A DNA stretch of 64,000 nucleotides from Doryteuthis pealeii (GCA_023376005.1 CM042152.1:89248187-89312186); one strand, 5' to 3'. Counted from the stretch's first letter, positions 44,310 to 55,005 are shown. A program made the numbers and translations. Notes: generated by a model from the sequence alone, not told the origin.

Positions 44310-45475
44310 TGAATGATCTGGTCACCAGAAAATCAGGACTTTTGTTTACATTTATAATATAAACAATGGCCACCAGGATTCATAAACATTAACCTCTCAA
44401 TAATGTTAATTAACTTCTAAGTCCTCACAAACAATACATCATCATTTACACAGCTTACTGAAGCTGTGTAAAGAATGATTTATTCATCTGGCCAACATTA
44501 TTTTAATTACAGCGCTAAAAACAATAATAACCCTAAATGATGTCTCTGTGAGGACATATGTTAATTAGCATTATTAAGAGGTTAATGTTTATATTGCAAA
44601 TGTAAATTAGATTAAGAGGTTAATTGTTTATACTATAAATGTAAACACAAATTATGATTTTCTTATGACCAGAAATAAATCATGGAAAAGAGGTCTTAAG
44701 TTTGGTTTATTACTAGATAGATTTCAGTTACTTTATATATTTAAAATGTACATTTGGTTTATATTCATATTTATAGACTGTTACTGCATTTAAACATCTT
44801 TAACTGCATCAATATTATATTTGGCCATAGAAATTTTATGTATACCTATGTTTTTTAAGTTTTTGAATTAAAAGAAAATATAATAAAACTTATACTTATA
44901 ATTCAAATGAGAGAGAGAGAGAGAGTGTAAAGGAAAGGAGTTGGTTGGGACAGGTATATTAATGAAGTTATTATGTTACATAATTCATGGGTAACCTATG
45001 AATTGTGTAAGTAGTGTAGTTAGAATTTAAATTGAATTTTGGAAGATTCAAATAACGGGATTAAGTAGAAAATTACTGTCAGCCATTATAGTTATGATTG
45101 GCATGTGGTAACCTCTACTTGACCCCACCCACCAAAAAAAAAAAAAACGTGCTAATAATCAGTTTTTAGTTAGCAGTTGCTGAAAGAAAGTCAGTGTGGG
45201 TGGATGCAGAGGTCCCTCGCTCAAGATGCTAGCTTCTCATCCATATGGTTAGAAGTCCTTTTGGGCTAGGGTTGTTTTTAATAAAGGCTACAAAGAAACA
45301 ACATAAGTCTTGCTAGCTTAATTAATCAACATGAAATGCACTCACTTGACTGTAAATACGGCAACCAGCCCAGAGAGAAAGAAATCAACCCACAGAAGAA
45401 GCCCAAAGGAAGATGGCAGCTGATGAAGTAGACAAGCTAAAAAGTAAAAGAACCAAAACATCATCCTACCCTCAT
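44310..45475. other. AT-rich sequence without a gene
   Basis: 44,340-44,660 has inverted-repeat character: TTAACCTCTCAATAATGTTA near 44,390 pairs with TTAGCATTATTAAGAGGTTA near 44,565, and ACACAGCTTACTGAAGCTGT at the centre. It may be a decayed MITE. The rest is unassigned. Confidence 0.5.
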
Positions 45476-45477
45476 CT

Positions 45478-45478
<1 letters not shown>

Positions 45479-45539
<61 letters not shown>
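45479..45539. repeat. (CT)n microsatellite
   Basis: About 60 bases of pure CT; it opens serine/leucine or arginine/glutamate frames on the two strands that are not genes. Confidence 0.95.
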
Positions 45540-45542
<3 letters not shown>

Positions 45543-45585
45543 CATATACCAAATATGAACGGCTATATAACAATTATATGAAAGC

Positions 45586-45870
45586 GCGTGGTGTAATGGT
45601 TAAAGTCATGGGAAATTGACTCGTCACCCCGAGTTCAAATCCTGGACGTGGTAATTGCATTTCACTTAGCGCTAATACCCTTGGGAAAGGTATGAATCCT
45701 ACTCTCCCTCCAGCTATGGGTAAATAGTAGGGCAGACTGGGCTCTTTAACCTTGGTTAGGCAACCGGTCTAGGAGAAGGAAAACTCGGAATTCAAGCCTG
45801 TTGAACTCCGCTTAAGAAATTGACCTTGTGTCGTATCCTGCTCGTGCGGAGGGGTTGGTAAATATATATA
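45586..45870 (+). mobile_element. tRNA-derived SINE, family B (best copy)
   Basis: GCGTGGTGTAATGGTTAAAG carries a box A-like GGTGTAATGGTTA, and GAGTTCAAATCC a box B. The body TTAGCGCTAATACCCTTGGG and GAACTCCGCTTAAGAAATTG leads to CTGCTCGTGCGGAGGGGTTG and a TA tail. More CpGs remain here than in other copies, which suggests a younger insertion. Confidence 0.9.
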
Positions 45871-45885
45871 TATAACAATTATAAA

Positions 45886-46037
45886 GAGAGTTAGTTTTCT
45901 CCAATTTATATTCAACTGCTAAAAAAAAAAAACACGCTATGTGCAGGAGTAGAGTTAGGGTTTAGGTTTCTTTTAGTCTATCAATTACTTCCTCCCTTAG
46001 AGTGACACATACACATGAAGGTAAATAGGTTGTTACT
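45886..46037 (+). repeat. Dispersed repeat (pair with 41.2 kb)
   Basis: Same sequence as 41,215-41,356, ending TAGGTTGTTAC, without the LINE tail that follows at 41.35 kb. Confidence 0.7.
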
Positions 46038-46236
46038 AATATGCAGATGATAATAGATAAAAGTCTAATTATTGAATGTTAACAATTAGAAACAATCTTA
46101 CATTATATCATGTAAGTAAGTTGATGGTACAATGTAGAGATTTAGATAAAGAAATCTTTAAAAATGGAAATGAGCCAGTCAACCAAAAATCTTAAGTTAG
46201 GGTCTATAAAGAAATACATAAGCGAATATCATATAG

Positions 46237-46457
46237 TAAGTAAGTAAAGTTGATGGAGTGGCCTAATGTCAGTATCAGCCAGGTAATGAGGGAATATATA
46301 TATATATATAGCGTAATTTGCGGTCCAAAAACATAACAGCAAGAAATATCTTTGCATAAACACCAGAAGAATTAATGGCGACCTGAAGATGGCAAAATAA
46401 GCCTGAAACCCTGGGTAGTTGCCTGTGGAAAACAATTATATTTAAAAATTCAACAAA

Positions 46458-46494
<37 letters not shown>

Positions 46495-46510
46495 ATATAC
46501 ACTTCAAAAA
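46237..46510. repeat. SINE A end fragment and (TA)n-bounded repeat
   Basis: 46,237-46,291 is the 3' end of SINE A in reverse (AGTAAAGTTGATGGAGTGGC). Between TA tracts (46,293-46,310 and 46,460-46,485) lies CCTGAAGATGGCAAAATAAG and CCTGAAACC, a hammerhead-like core with a mutated GAAA context. Confidence 0.6.
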
Positions 46511-46778
46511 ATATATATTTAAAAAAATAAGAATTTACTCTGATGAAGGTCGATATTTCTTTGTGTGCGGAACATTTCTACATTTTTTCTATTATTATTA
46601 TTTCATTTCATTTGGTTATTTAAAAATAATAATAGTTTAAATAATGTACACATGGATAAACTCCTGACCGAAACACGTGTAAGTTTAAATTAATTAAAAT
46701 ATCCTATTTTATCCATTCAATACTTTCTTTCCTTTATTTTCTCTTTTCAACATACTGTCGGATTCATTTCCATTTTCA

Positions 46779-46784
<6 letters not shown>

Positions 46785-46834
<50 letters not shown>
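46785..46834. repeat. (CA)n(TA)n microsatellite
   Basis: Compound dinucleotide tract. Confidence 0.95.
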
Positions 46835-47106
46835 TAGTTAATAATACAAAATACTTCCTGCTGACAATACCAAAAATTAAAAATTCTTGAAGCTTTATAA
46901 ATAAAATTTAGACAACCCATTATTAATAGAATTAATTATGAAACCAGTGACAATATTCTAAAATGCTTTGAACCGATAGAACAATTTTTATTCTAAATTA
47001 CGTTTGCCTAAATCATTAGATAAAATTAAAAGATAAACTGCTAGCATTATTTAGTGTCACCTTAGTGACAAAAAACAAAACATTAGTATAAACAAATAAT
47101 AAACAC

Positions 47107-47297
47107 TCTTTTTACTAGCACTAGACCAAGGAAATTGTTTTTGAATCTAAGGTGGTGTAACACACCTACCATCAGCTACTTACTTTACTGCCCAGATCCT
47201 TGTGCTACTCATTCACTGAGTTGGCAAGGGCTGGTATCGAACCAAGAACCTTGCAATTCCTAAGCGAGTGCTATACTGACTGATCTAAACCCGCCCA
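47107..47297 (-). mobile_element. tRNA-derived SINE, family A (decayed)
   Basis: ACTAGCACTAGACCAAGGAA to GACTGATCTAAACCCGCCC is family A in reverse, missing its 3' end. CpG sites are mostly lost. Confidence 0.8.
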
Positions 47298-47716
47298 TAT
47301 ACAGGTGGAGTAAATGATTAAAATACTAGACAGGGTGGTGGCCATCCATGAAGGGGCACCCTTTGAAGTTGATGATGGCAGTCTGGTTAAATCAAGTCGA
47401 AGGATTTTTAGGTGTCATGAATTAAAAGTTTAAAATAATATATCTAAGGTCTAGAAACAACTAGAATTAAGATTAATTACGAATTGAAAAAAATGCTGAA
47501 GAAAAGGGATGGAAAAAGAATAAGAATGTTGAAGTGAGGAATCTAAAGATAATAACTAATTTCAATTACTTTAGATATAAATAAATTTTGAGTCTTGATG
47601 AGGACAGATAGTTTTTGACTGTCAGAAGTGTTTGACCAAGGAATGATCAGAGAAGTAACAATACTGTTAGAGTCAGAAGAGAGTAAATTTTACTATTACC
47701 AAGATTTTACTAAGCG

Positions 47717-47719
<3 letters not shown>

Positions 47720-47773
<54 letters not shown>

Positions 47774-47803
47774 TCTCTCTCCCTCTCACACAAACACACA
47801 CAC

Positions 47804-47838
<35 letters not shown>
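47720..47838. repeat. (CT)n/(CA)n microsatellite
   Basis: CT tracts interrupted by CACACA blocks. Confidence 0.95.
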
Positions 47839-48124
47839 TATTCAAACTCCTCAAAGGTAATGAACATAGAAGTGAAGCTGAAATTCCTTGCGTTTGCGTT
47901 GGTTAAATATTAATGTGACAAGCCAAATATCTTTCATCTAAAAGGGAGTTTGGAAACTGTTTGCATTTCAGCTAAAGAAGAGACAAATGAGAATTTGCCT
48001 ACCCTAAAGAAAATACAAGCGGAGATCAACTCAAACTGATAGAAGAAATCAACAGAAGATCCAAAGATTAAGGATCGGGTCAAGCTGCACTTTACGTGTT
48101 TCACTATCCAAACAATGCTCTGGC

Positions 48125-48960
48125 ATAGTATACAGCTATTTGTCCCCATGGCTACTAGCAATGGAGACTGAAAATGCAAAAAATATTCCCTTCACCAGAA
48201 GGCATATAGCCATTTGTCTCATTGCCTATTAGCAAAAGAGTGTAGTGTAATTGTTATGGTCTACAAGGAATTTGGGGATCAAAAAGAAAATGGTAATAGG
48301 ATTTCTGGAGAAAGAGAAGAAAAGGAGATAAGAACGGTTAAAGTTTGAAAGGCTAAACACTCAACGGGGGGCCATCAATTGACCAGCGAATGACCCCGGA
48401 ACTAGATTTAAAAATAAAAACGGAAGTTCCGGGTTTTGACTGGAAGCAGAAGTGGGTGACCTGGGACGAGAAATGGAAGAAGAGAAAAATTGGTCTTTTT
48501 CGGCTAGGCCTTCGTAAGGGGCAGATGGGGCTACCTGAGTTCCCCATGATGCATTTCACATAGTAGTACCGAACTTAATTTACAAAAGAATAATAATTGT
48601 CCTTACCCCCCTCTCTCTCTCTCTGTCTCTCTCTCTCTCTCTAAAAAAGACCCACGGGCCTAGAAATAAATAAAAAGACCCTTGTGACTATACGACTTGT
48701 GTATGTTGTTTCTACTAACAACTACTACTATGAACCGATTGGCCCTATGCAGCAAGAGGCTGAAAATACAACAAATATTATATTCCCTTGACCACAAGGC
48801 ATACAGCTAATTATCCCATTGCTACTAGCAATGTGGGCAGACAATGCAACAAATATATGCTTGACACAAGGCTTCTAGCCATGTGTCCCCATGATTAATA
48901 GAAATGGAGGCTGAAAATGCAACAAATATTCCCTTGTCCACAAGTCATTCAATGAACTCT
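48125..48960. repeat. Degenerate ~70-bp tandem repeat interrupted by an LTR-like block
   Basis: Units containing AAGGCATACAGC, CCCATTGCTACTAGCAATG and GGCTGAAAATGCAACAAATA occur at about 48,125-48,240 and 48,725-48,960. The intervening 48,250-48,720 is richer in G, has a CT tract and AATAAATAAAAAGACC, and ends TTTCTACTAACA; it resembles an LTR but no target duplication is confirmed. Confidence 0.55.
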
Positions 48961-49262
48961 GATCTACTAAACATTGCTCAAAATACCTATACAAGGGGAC
49001 ATAAACTAAAACTCCTTAAAAAATCTTGTAAAGCAAATGCAAAACAAAATTATTTTAGCTACAGAGTGGTGAATACATGGAATAAACTACCTTCATCAGT
49101 AGTGAATGCCCCATCTCTAAACTCCTTCAAGGCAAAGTTGGATAATCTGTGGAATGATTATAAATATTCTGTGGATTTAAAATGAATATTTATAAGGAAC
49201 AGCTGACAGGTCTCAGACCTAATTACTAGCTGAAAATATATTATCATTATATTATTATTATT
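48955..49262 (+). pseudogene. LINE (CR1/L2-like) ORF2 C-terminal relic, second copy
   Basis: NSDLLNIAQNTYTRGHKLKL, LLKKSCKANAKQNYFSYRVV and NAPSLNSFKAKLDNLWNDYK match the tail of the minus-strand relic at 37.1 kb and keep a KAKL segment lost there. It ends at a stop near 49,185 and then GACAGGTCTCAGACCTAATT and an ATT-type tail. 5'-truncated to under 100 codons. Confidence 0.85.
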
Positions 49263-49429
49263 AATTGATTATATCAGAATAAAATTGGGAGACATTAGTT
49301 GGATGAAACTACCATAGCCACTAGCCTATATTTACTTGGATCACACAGGTGACAGTTTAGAATGCTGGAGGTATTTCTGCCACATCCTGTTCTAGTTAAA
49401 AATTAATAATGGATATATATATATATATA

Positions 49430-49740
49430 AGTTAAGAGTAAGGAAATGAATCCGACAGTATAAGTATAGATAAAAGGATATGAAAACACGCAATGCTGTT
49501 AAAATTAAAATATTTTATATCATTTTCATAGCTAATATTGAACAATATTTCGATTTTATAAAAATCATCTTCAGAGCTTGTTTTTAATCCGGACTCATCA
49601 AGAGAGAAGCAGAAAAAAAAAAAAAATTTCTGTTTCTCTCTCGATGAGTCTGGATTAAAAACAAGCTCTGAAGACGATTTAATGAATATGAATATGATAT
49701 AAAATATTTTCATTATAACAGCATTACGTGATTTCATATC

Positions 49741-49775
<35 letters not shown>
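49430..49775. repeat. Foldback repeat bounded by TA tracts
   Basis: Arms at about 49,480-49,605 and 49,628-49,742 pair through CAAGCTCTGAAGA. On the minus strand the left arm holds CTGAAGA, one extra base, a stem GATTTTATAAAATC, GAAA, then ATATTGTTCAATAT: a hammerhead-like core with one inserted nucleotide. A poly(A) loop sits at the centre. Confidence 0.75.
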
Positions 49776-49777
<2 letters not shown>

Positions 49778-49779
49778 AT

Positions 49780-50690
49780 AAAAGTTTTGGTAGTTTTGTA
49801 ATTAAAGAGGCAAGGATATTCCTTTTGTTTTGCAATTCAATTTGGCTTACTGTTAAATTAGCTGTGATAATTGCTAATTTCTATCTAAGACAGAATCACT
49901 TGTCCTTAATATGGATGGGCTGCAAATATTTTTGTCTTAATTCTATATTTTTGGTGGGTACAGAATAATTAGTGAACCCTCCTCTGCCAAAAAACACCCC
50001 CACCATTATTAAAATATCAATAAATGAATACCACAAAGTAAGTGAACAACTTAAGTGTTTACCAGAAGAGACATGCCACTTTTCCATCACTTAAATTGTT
50101 TTTTTTTTGTTTGTTTATGGCAGAAAAGAAAGAAAGAATCTATAATCTATATTCGTTGTTTAATATCCAGATAAAAAAAGATATTTTTCATTAAGAAGGA
50201 ATAGCCAAATTCTTCTGATGAATCATTGAGAAAATTCTTCTTTGTTTTTTTGTTTTGTTTTGTTTTGAAAAAGAAACTTTTCTAAATATTTATGATTGTC
50301 TCATTTTCTGAGGGGGAAAAAGTTCTTTTTTGATGTTTTCACTAATTAAATCCATTTCAGAAGCGGAATTAACATTCTTAACTGCTTTCTGCACTCATTA
50401 TTTGATCCTTCAATGGAAATTTCACTAATGAAGTCAAGAAAAGTTTTGTCTATATTTTCTTTCTCTCTACAACCATTCAAATATGGCAGACTCGTTCACA
50501 TCTTTTATTTCGATTTTTTTTTTTTTTTTGAAAATTTAAGGAGAAGGGTGTTGCTTATAAATGCAAATTCATGATTTAAATTCATTTGATATTTTGTTTA
50601 TCATGAATTAATTCTGAGCAAACAGAATTAAAAAAAAAAGTGTTGGCTTATCTTTAATCTTTTATTGAGAAGAGATTGGTTGGTTGGTTG
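49780..50690. other. AT-rich sequence without a gene
   Basis: No gene or repeat family is recognised. A (GGTT)n run is at 50,678-50,696. Confidence 0.5.
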
Positions 50691-50925
50691 GTTGGTTTTT
50701 TATGGCATATTAATACTTTTCGGGTCATTTAATGTTGAATCAAGTCATTTTGATTAACAAAAGACTCTGGTTGCTGACAGTACCTGTTGTTGCTTAACTG
50801 GTCACGCAATTAAGTATTGAATATTCAATTTTTTCTCAAATTCAGTTTTTTTAAATACATTTTTAAAACTTCACTGGAAACTTCCATGTCACACATTACA
50901 TTACATAGTATGTATTAAAAAATAG

Positions 50926-51416
50926 GCCACCCTGTTGGCTGGGGCATTAGAATGCCCCGACTGCACCTCTGCAGAGGGGTAAAATTCCCCCAACGGAGCA
51001 ACCTGTTGGTTGTGTGTGGCAACTCGTGATGCTTAAGGATAGAATCCAGGAGGATGAGCAGTCCATGACTTGTAACACTCCAGTTTGGCCCTTTCTTGGG
51101 CTAGACAGGCGATCGGAGAGGCCCCCTCCGATCAATCGACTGGTCACTTCAAGCCCTAGCACCTATATGATTATCCTGACCCTATTGCCCTTATGGCAAG
51201 CCCCAACCCTTTTTATCATATGGGTTTAAAAGGTATATTAACTTTGACAATCTAGTTAGAACCAATGTTTTCAGCATGACTTGACTGTTATATGAGAAAA
51301 AGAGATGTATAAGGTTTTAAATAAAATATAATAGTGAAGTAGAGTATGAGCCACCATTCCTTGAGTTTGTTGCTTTGTATAAATGTATAAAGGATTACAC
51401 AACAATTCCAAAAATG
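50926..51416 (+). mobile_element. SINE-like retroposon, longer copy
   Basis: Contains GGGGCATTAGAATGCCCC, a hairpin, and CTCCGATCAATCGACTGGTC, then AGCCCTAGCACCTATATGAT. Its 3' 335 bp is almost identical to 51,890-52,216. Short frames on both strands have no domain. Confidence 0.6.
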
Positions 51417-51440
51417 ATATCTATAGTTACTTTATGTAAA

Positions 51441-51835
51441 ACTAGCAGCGGCTACCCGGCGTCGCCTGGGTAGAGGTTGTTTTTTACGTTAGTCCCGCAG
51501 ATCCATTATTACTGAATCGTGAGTTGAATCTTCATGGAATTCCTCATTTAAATCCCTATGTAAAATAAATAGACCTAGCATTTGATCCAGTTACTCTGAA
51601 AAGAAATGTTAATATCTACTATCTAAAATATTAAATGAAAAAAATCCATGCTGTTATCATTTAAATTTAATTTTTTTAATTATCGTCACGAATATAGATC
51701 AAATCTCTATTATTTTTGCTCAAAAACCAAGCCATGGTGATATTTAATGTGTATATATATTTACTTTGTCGATAATCGTTTTATTTTCGAAGTTTCCTCC
51801 GGACATACATATACACACAACTGCCCTACTTATAT
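51441..51835 (-). mobile_element. Helitron-like element, third family
   Basis: On the minus strand the sequence ends in a GC-rich hairpin (CTACCCAGGCGACGCCGGGTAG, stems CTACCC and GGGTAG), then CCGCTG and CTAG|T at 51,441. A second, truncated copy of the same terminus is at 51,840-51,863. This is the typical Helitron 3' layout. The 5' end is uncertain. Confidence 0.6.
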
Positions 51836-51889
51836 ATGTACTAGAAGTGGCTACCTGGCGTCGAAATACCTATACTTGAAACTGACATC

Positions 51890-52224
51890 CAGTTTGGCCC
51901 TTTCTTGGGCTAGACAGAAGGTCGGAGAGGCCCCCTCCGATCAATCGACTGGTCACTTCAAGCCCTAGCACCTATATGATTATCCTGACCCTATTGCCCT
52001 TATGGCAAGCCCCAACCCTTTTTATCATATGGGTTTAAAAGGTATATTAACTTTGACAATCTAGTTAGAACCAATGTTTTCAGCATGTCATATGAGAAAA
52101 AGAGATGTATAAGGTTTCTAATAAAATATAATAGTGAGGTAGAGTATGAGCCACCATTCCTTGAGTTTGTTGCTTTGTATAAATCTATAAAGGATTACAC
52201 AACAATTCCAAAAATGCAGTCGTC
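51890..52224 (+). mobile_element. SINE-like retroposon with 16-bp target duplication
   Basis: ACTTGAAACTGACATC occurs at 51,874-51,889 and 52,225-52,240, flanking the block exactly. The block is a near-identical copy of 51,081-51,416, so it is a recent insertion. No coding or LTRs; the 3' end is ACAATTCCAAAAATGCAGTC, not poly(A). Confidence 0.8.
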
Positions 52225-52244
52225 ACTTGAAACTGACATCTAGA

Positions 52245-52975
52245 TGGTCAAAAGATGAGACAAATTCCACATAGCAAAGCAATGATTTTAAAATTAAATA
52301 ATCAGTCAGGAAATAAGCAGAGATTAAGCAAATAGAAAAATCAACTGTTAGTTTGAGAGATTTTTGCCTTTGATTTCTTTCAAATGTTTAATCCTTGTGA
52401 ATAGATTTGCAGACAGCTTTTTTAATAAAGAGAAGAGTCAATGTTGTTCCATTCAATGTTAATGCTTCAAACAGTTGATGAGTTGTTAAAAAATATTTCC
52501 TGATTCTTTTGTGCTTAATGTGACAGCAATATTGTCAATAGGGTTCGAAATTTGAACTCTGATCAGATCAAAACATGAACCCAACGAACTTGCTCTTAAG
52601 CATCTTTTTCATGTTTTTTTTGCCGAATGGGCAGGTGCATTATCATGTTATAAAAATAACATTTGATCATTTCTCTATAAAAAAGCAACTTTTCAATTAT
52701 GGGAAGCCAGGCTTTCTCTCATAGTCTCTCCTGTATTGCAGCAAAGCATTAATTGATTTTGAAGTAAAGCAGTTCATAAATACGAGCATTTGGAAAGGTT
52801 CCTACACCATAACACCTCTTCTGCCATTCTCAACTGGGGGGGTGGGGGTGAAAATGCATTTTCTATTATATTAATTCATTCACTTGTTTACATTAAAAAA
52901 TGCTTAATGTAGAATTAATAATAACTTTATTTCGTTAAATGTTTTAACACAGATTTTTGCTTAAAAACCTGGGTC
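52245..52975. other. AT-rich sequence without a gene
   Basis: No gene or repeat family is recognised. Confidence 0.5.
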
Positions 52976-52979
52976 ATTT

Positions 52980-52980
<1 letters not shown>

Positions 52981-53021
<41 letters not shown>

Positions 53022-53346
53022 GAGAAATGTGAGGAGGTTAATCCGACAATATGTGGAGAAAAGTAGACAAACACAGGATGTTATGGAAACTGGATGTTTG
53101 TTGTCGATGATGCAACGTTTCGGCCATTTATTTTTCCCATTTAGAGGGAAGAAAATCCACTACCCATCCCCCCCAGCCATCCCTGCCCCTACTGACAATC
53201 TACTGTTTTTCACCATTCTGAAAATGTCTTTCATTGAAGCTAGAACTGGGCTTTGGTCTTGATGATGGTCTAAATGGCCGAAACGTTGCATCGTCGACAA
53301 TAAACATCCAGTTTCCATAACATCCCGTGTTTGTCTACTTTTCTCC

Positions 53347-53372
<26 letters not shown>
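52981..53372. repeat. Foldback repeat bounded by TA tracts
   Basis: The left arm (53,020-53,132) and right arm (53,262-53,347) pair over AAACGTTGCATCGTCGACAA and AACATCCAGTTTCCATAACA. The right arm carries TTGATGA, an extra T, stem GGTCTAAATGGCC, GAAACGTTGC. TA tracts at 52,981-53,020 and 53,348-53,378 bound it. Confidence 0.8.
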
Positions 53373-53379
<7 letters not shown>

Positions 53380-53384
<5 letters not shown>

Positions 53385-53770
53385 CAAAACTTATGGGTAA
53401 ACCCTTGCAGTAAGAAAACCCCGGCAAATAGTTTGATAGTAAAAATATACTACCAAACTTCACCTGGGGAAAAAAATGAAAAAAAGAAAAGACCAAGAAA
53501 GTCATACCAACCGAAAATAATTGATTAATACTATAACACTTAGCCAAAAGAAAAAAAATTATATATATATGAACAAAATTTATATATATAAACCACTAGG
53601 ATTATCTAAAGCTAAAATGAAAAAAGTGCTCAATACCAAAGTAGAGCAAATAATTAAGTTAAATCTAATGAGTCAGATATACCTACTAATAGTTTCGCTT
53701 AGTAGCTCATCAGGGCAAGAATCTGATGAGCTACTAAGCAAAACTATTAGTAGGTATATCTGACTCATTA
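53380..53770 (-). mobile_element. Dispersed hammerhead-bearing repeat (copy E, most complete)
   Basis: Runs from the TA tract through TAGTTTGATAGTAAAAATAT, ACCGAAAATAATTGATTAAT and CCACTAGGATTATCTAAAGC to a foldback of the hammerhead block. The copy at 13.7-14.1 kb shares its left and right parts and the copy at 39.5 kb its middle and right parts. No reading frame is conserved among the copies, so it looks non-coding. Confidence 0.7.
53672..53727 (-). ncRNA. Hammerhead ribozyme-like motif (copy E, best)
   Basis: On the minus strand: TCAGATTCTTGCC, CTGATGA, GCT-ACTA-AGC (3 perfect pairs), GAAA, CTATTAG (stem III), cleavage context GTA, GGTATATCTGA. Stem I has a 6-bp outer helix (TCAGAT/ATCTGA), an internal loop and an inner helix (TGCC/GGTA). 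All invariant residues fit. An inverted second copy (to 53,764) has AAAA in place of GAAA and is presumably dead. Confidence 0.65.
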
Positions 53771-53783
53771 GGTTTAACTTTAT

Positions 53784-53784
<1 letters not shown>

Positions 53785-53845
<61 letters not shown>

Positions 53846-53846
53846 C
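53785..53846. repeat. (GT)n(TA)n microsatellite
   Basis: GT tract then TA tract. Confidence 0.95.
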
Positions 53847-53980
53847 ATTGTTTTGATGACCACATAGTTGAGAAACTGACAGTAACCAGGTGCTGTTGAC
53901 TCTTTGTCTATACTATCCTAACTTAGAAATATATGGTCTATCACTGACATTGAACACTATTTATAAATATAGTAAACTCA
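53847..53980. repeat. Dispersed TA-bounded repeat (pair with 60.6 kb)
   Basis: GAAACTGACAGTAACCAGGT, TGACTCTTTGTCTATA and CACTATTTATAAATATAG recur in order at 60,584-60,710. Both copies sit between TA/CA tracts. Confidence 0.65.
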
Positions 53981-54001
53981 TATATATATATATATATATA
54001 T

Positions 54002-54149
54002 AATGAAAGATGTTAAGTGTGTAGTGAGTGTGAGAATATGATGTTATTAACCGTTAATTTTTATATGTGCGTTTGTTTAGGTGCATATAAAAATTAATGG
54101 TTAATAACATCATATTCTCACACTCACTACACACTTAACATCTTTCATT
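54002..54149. repeat. 66-bp-arm foldback
   Basis: AATGAAAGATGTTAAGTGTG... pairs with its reverse complement ending TCTTTCATT at 54,149, with a 16-base loop and one mismatch. Just downstream (54,186-54,225) CCTGAAGATGGTACAATATA, CCGAAATGCTTAAGTATT is a hammerhead-like core with one extra base. Confidence 0.85.
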
Positions 54150-54327
54150 TTGTCCCTCACATAAACATTACTTAACAGTGTCCTGAAGATGGTACAATAT
54201 ACCGAAATGCTTAAGTATTGACACTAAAAACTGTTTCCTCTATCATAACATCCTATGTTTGTTATATTTTAAAAATATTTTCTTCTCATATTGTTGGATT
54301 AATTTCCTCACCGTATTTCCATATAAA

Positions 54328-54341
<14 letters not shown>

Positions 54342-54373
<32 letters not shown>
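54342..54373. repeat. (TA)n microsatellite
   Basis: Simple TA run. Confidence 0.95.
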
Positions 54374-54381
<8 letters not shown>

Positions 54382-54544
54382 CTCCTTTTACTTTTTAAAT
54401 TACATGTATTCATATGATGTTATTTTAGGAAAATACATTACATTTCAAACCTTCTTGTCAACTACCATCATGTCACATATTTACTAACAGAAAAAAGAAG
54501 ATTTTCTCCAATACTTTTTCATCTCTCATTTTCATTTTGAAAAG

Positions 54545-54640
54545 AATTCTAAGTCAATTTAGACAACACCATACTCATCCTGATGAAGGTTTTATAATAA
54601 ACCAAAACATTTTAACATCAACTTCACCATCTACAAATAA
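54545..54640 (+). repeat. Hammerhead-like repeat fragment
   Basis: CTCATCCTGATGAAGGTTTT then AATAAACC and AAAACATTTTAACATCAACT follows the same order as the copies at 54.87 and 57.84 kb, with G12 of the core mutated to A. Confidence 0.6.
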
Positions 54641-54716
54641 GATCATCTTTTGGAATACTTTTTTTTTCTTATTTATATTTCTATGGTTATGAATGTGATA
54701 CATGCTCTTTATAATA

Positions 54717-54718
<2 letters not shown>

Positions 54719-54768
<50 letters not shown>
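54719..54768. repeat. (TA)n microsatellite
   Basis: A 50-base TA run at the edge of the next repeat. Confidence 0.95.
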
Positions 54769-54772
<4 letters not shown>

Positions 54773-55005
54773 TGGAAAATAAATATATAAAGAAAATTTG
54801 AAAAAACAAGTGTTCCGAAAATAGGATGAATTTAATTATCGATGTTTAAACATTTCGGTTTCATTGAACCTTCATCAGGATGTATCTTGGGGTGAAGAAA
54901 ATGATGGATGTTTTATAGATGACAGGAGATGAAAATCTTTTTAGTTGTGTAACTGTATTTGATCAGCGTTCTATTTTGAAAGGCAAGTCGCGATCCATGC
55001 ACACG
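54773..55005 (-). repeat. Hammerhead-like TA-bounded repeat (pair with 57.7 kb)
   Basis: On the minus strand: GATACATCCTGATGAAGGTT, CAATGAAACCGAAATGTTTA, AACATCGATAATTAAATTCA. The core is CTGATGA, one extra A, stem GGTT/AACC, GAAA, palindromic stem III ATGTTTAAACAT, C. An inverted copy about 3 kb away (57,712-57,940) has the same order but AAAA for GAAA. Confidence 0.75.
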
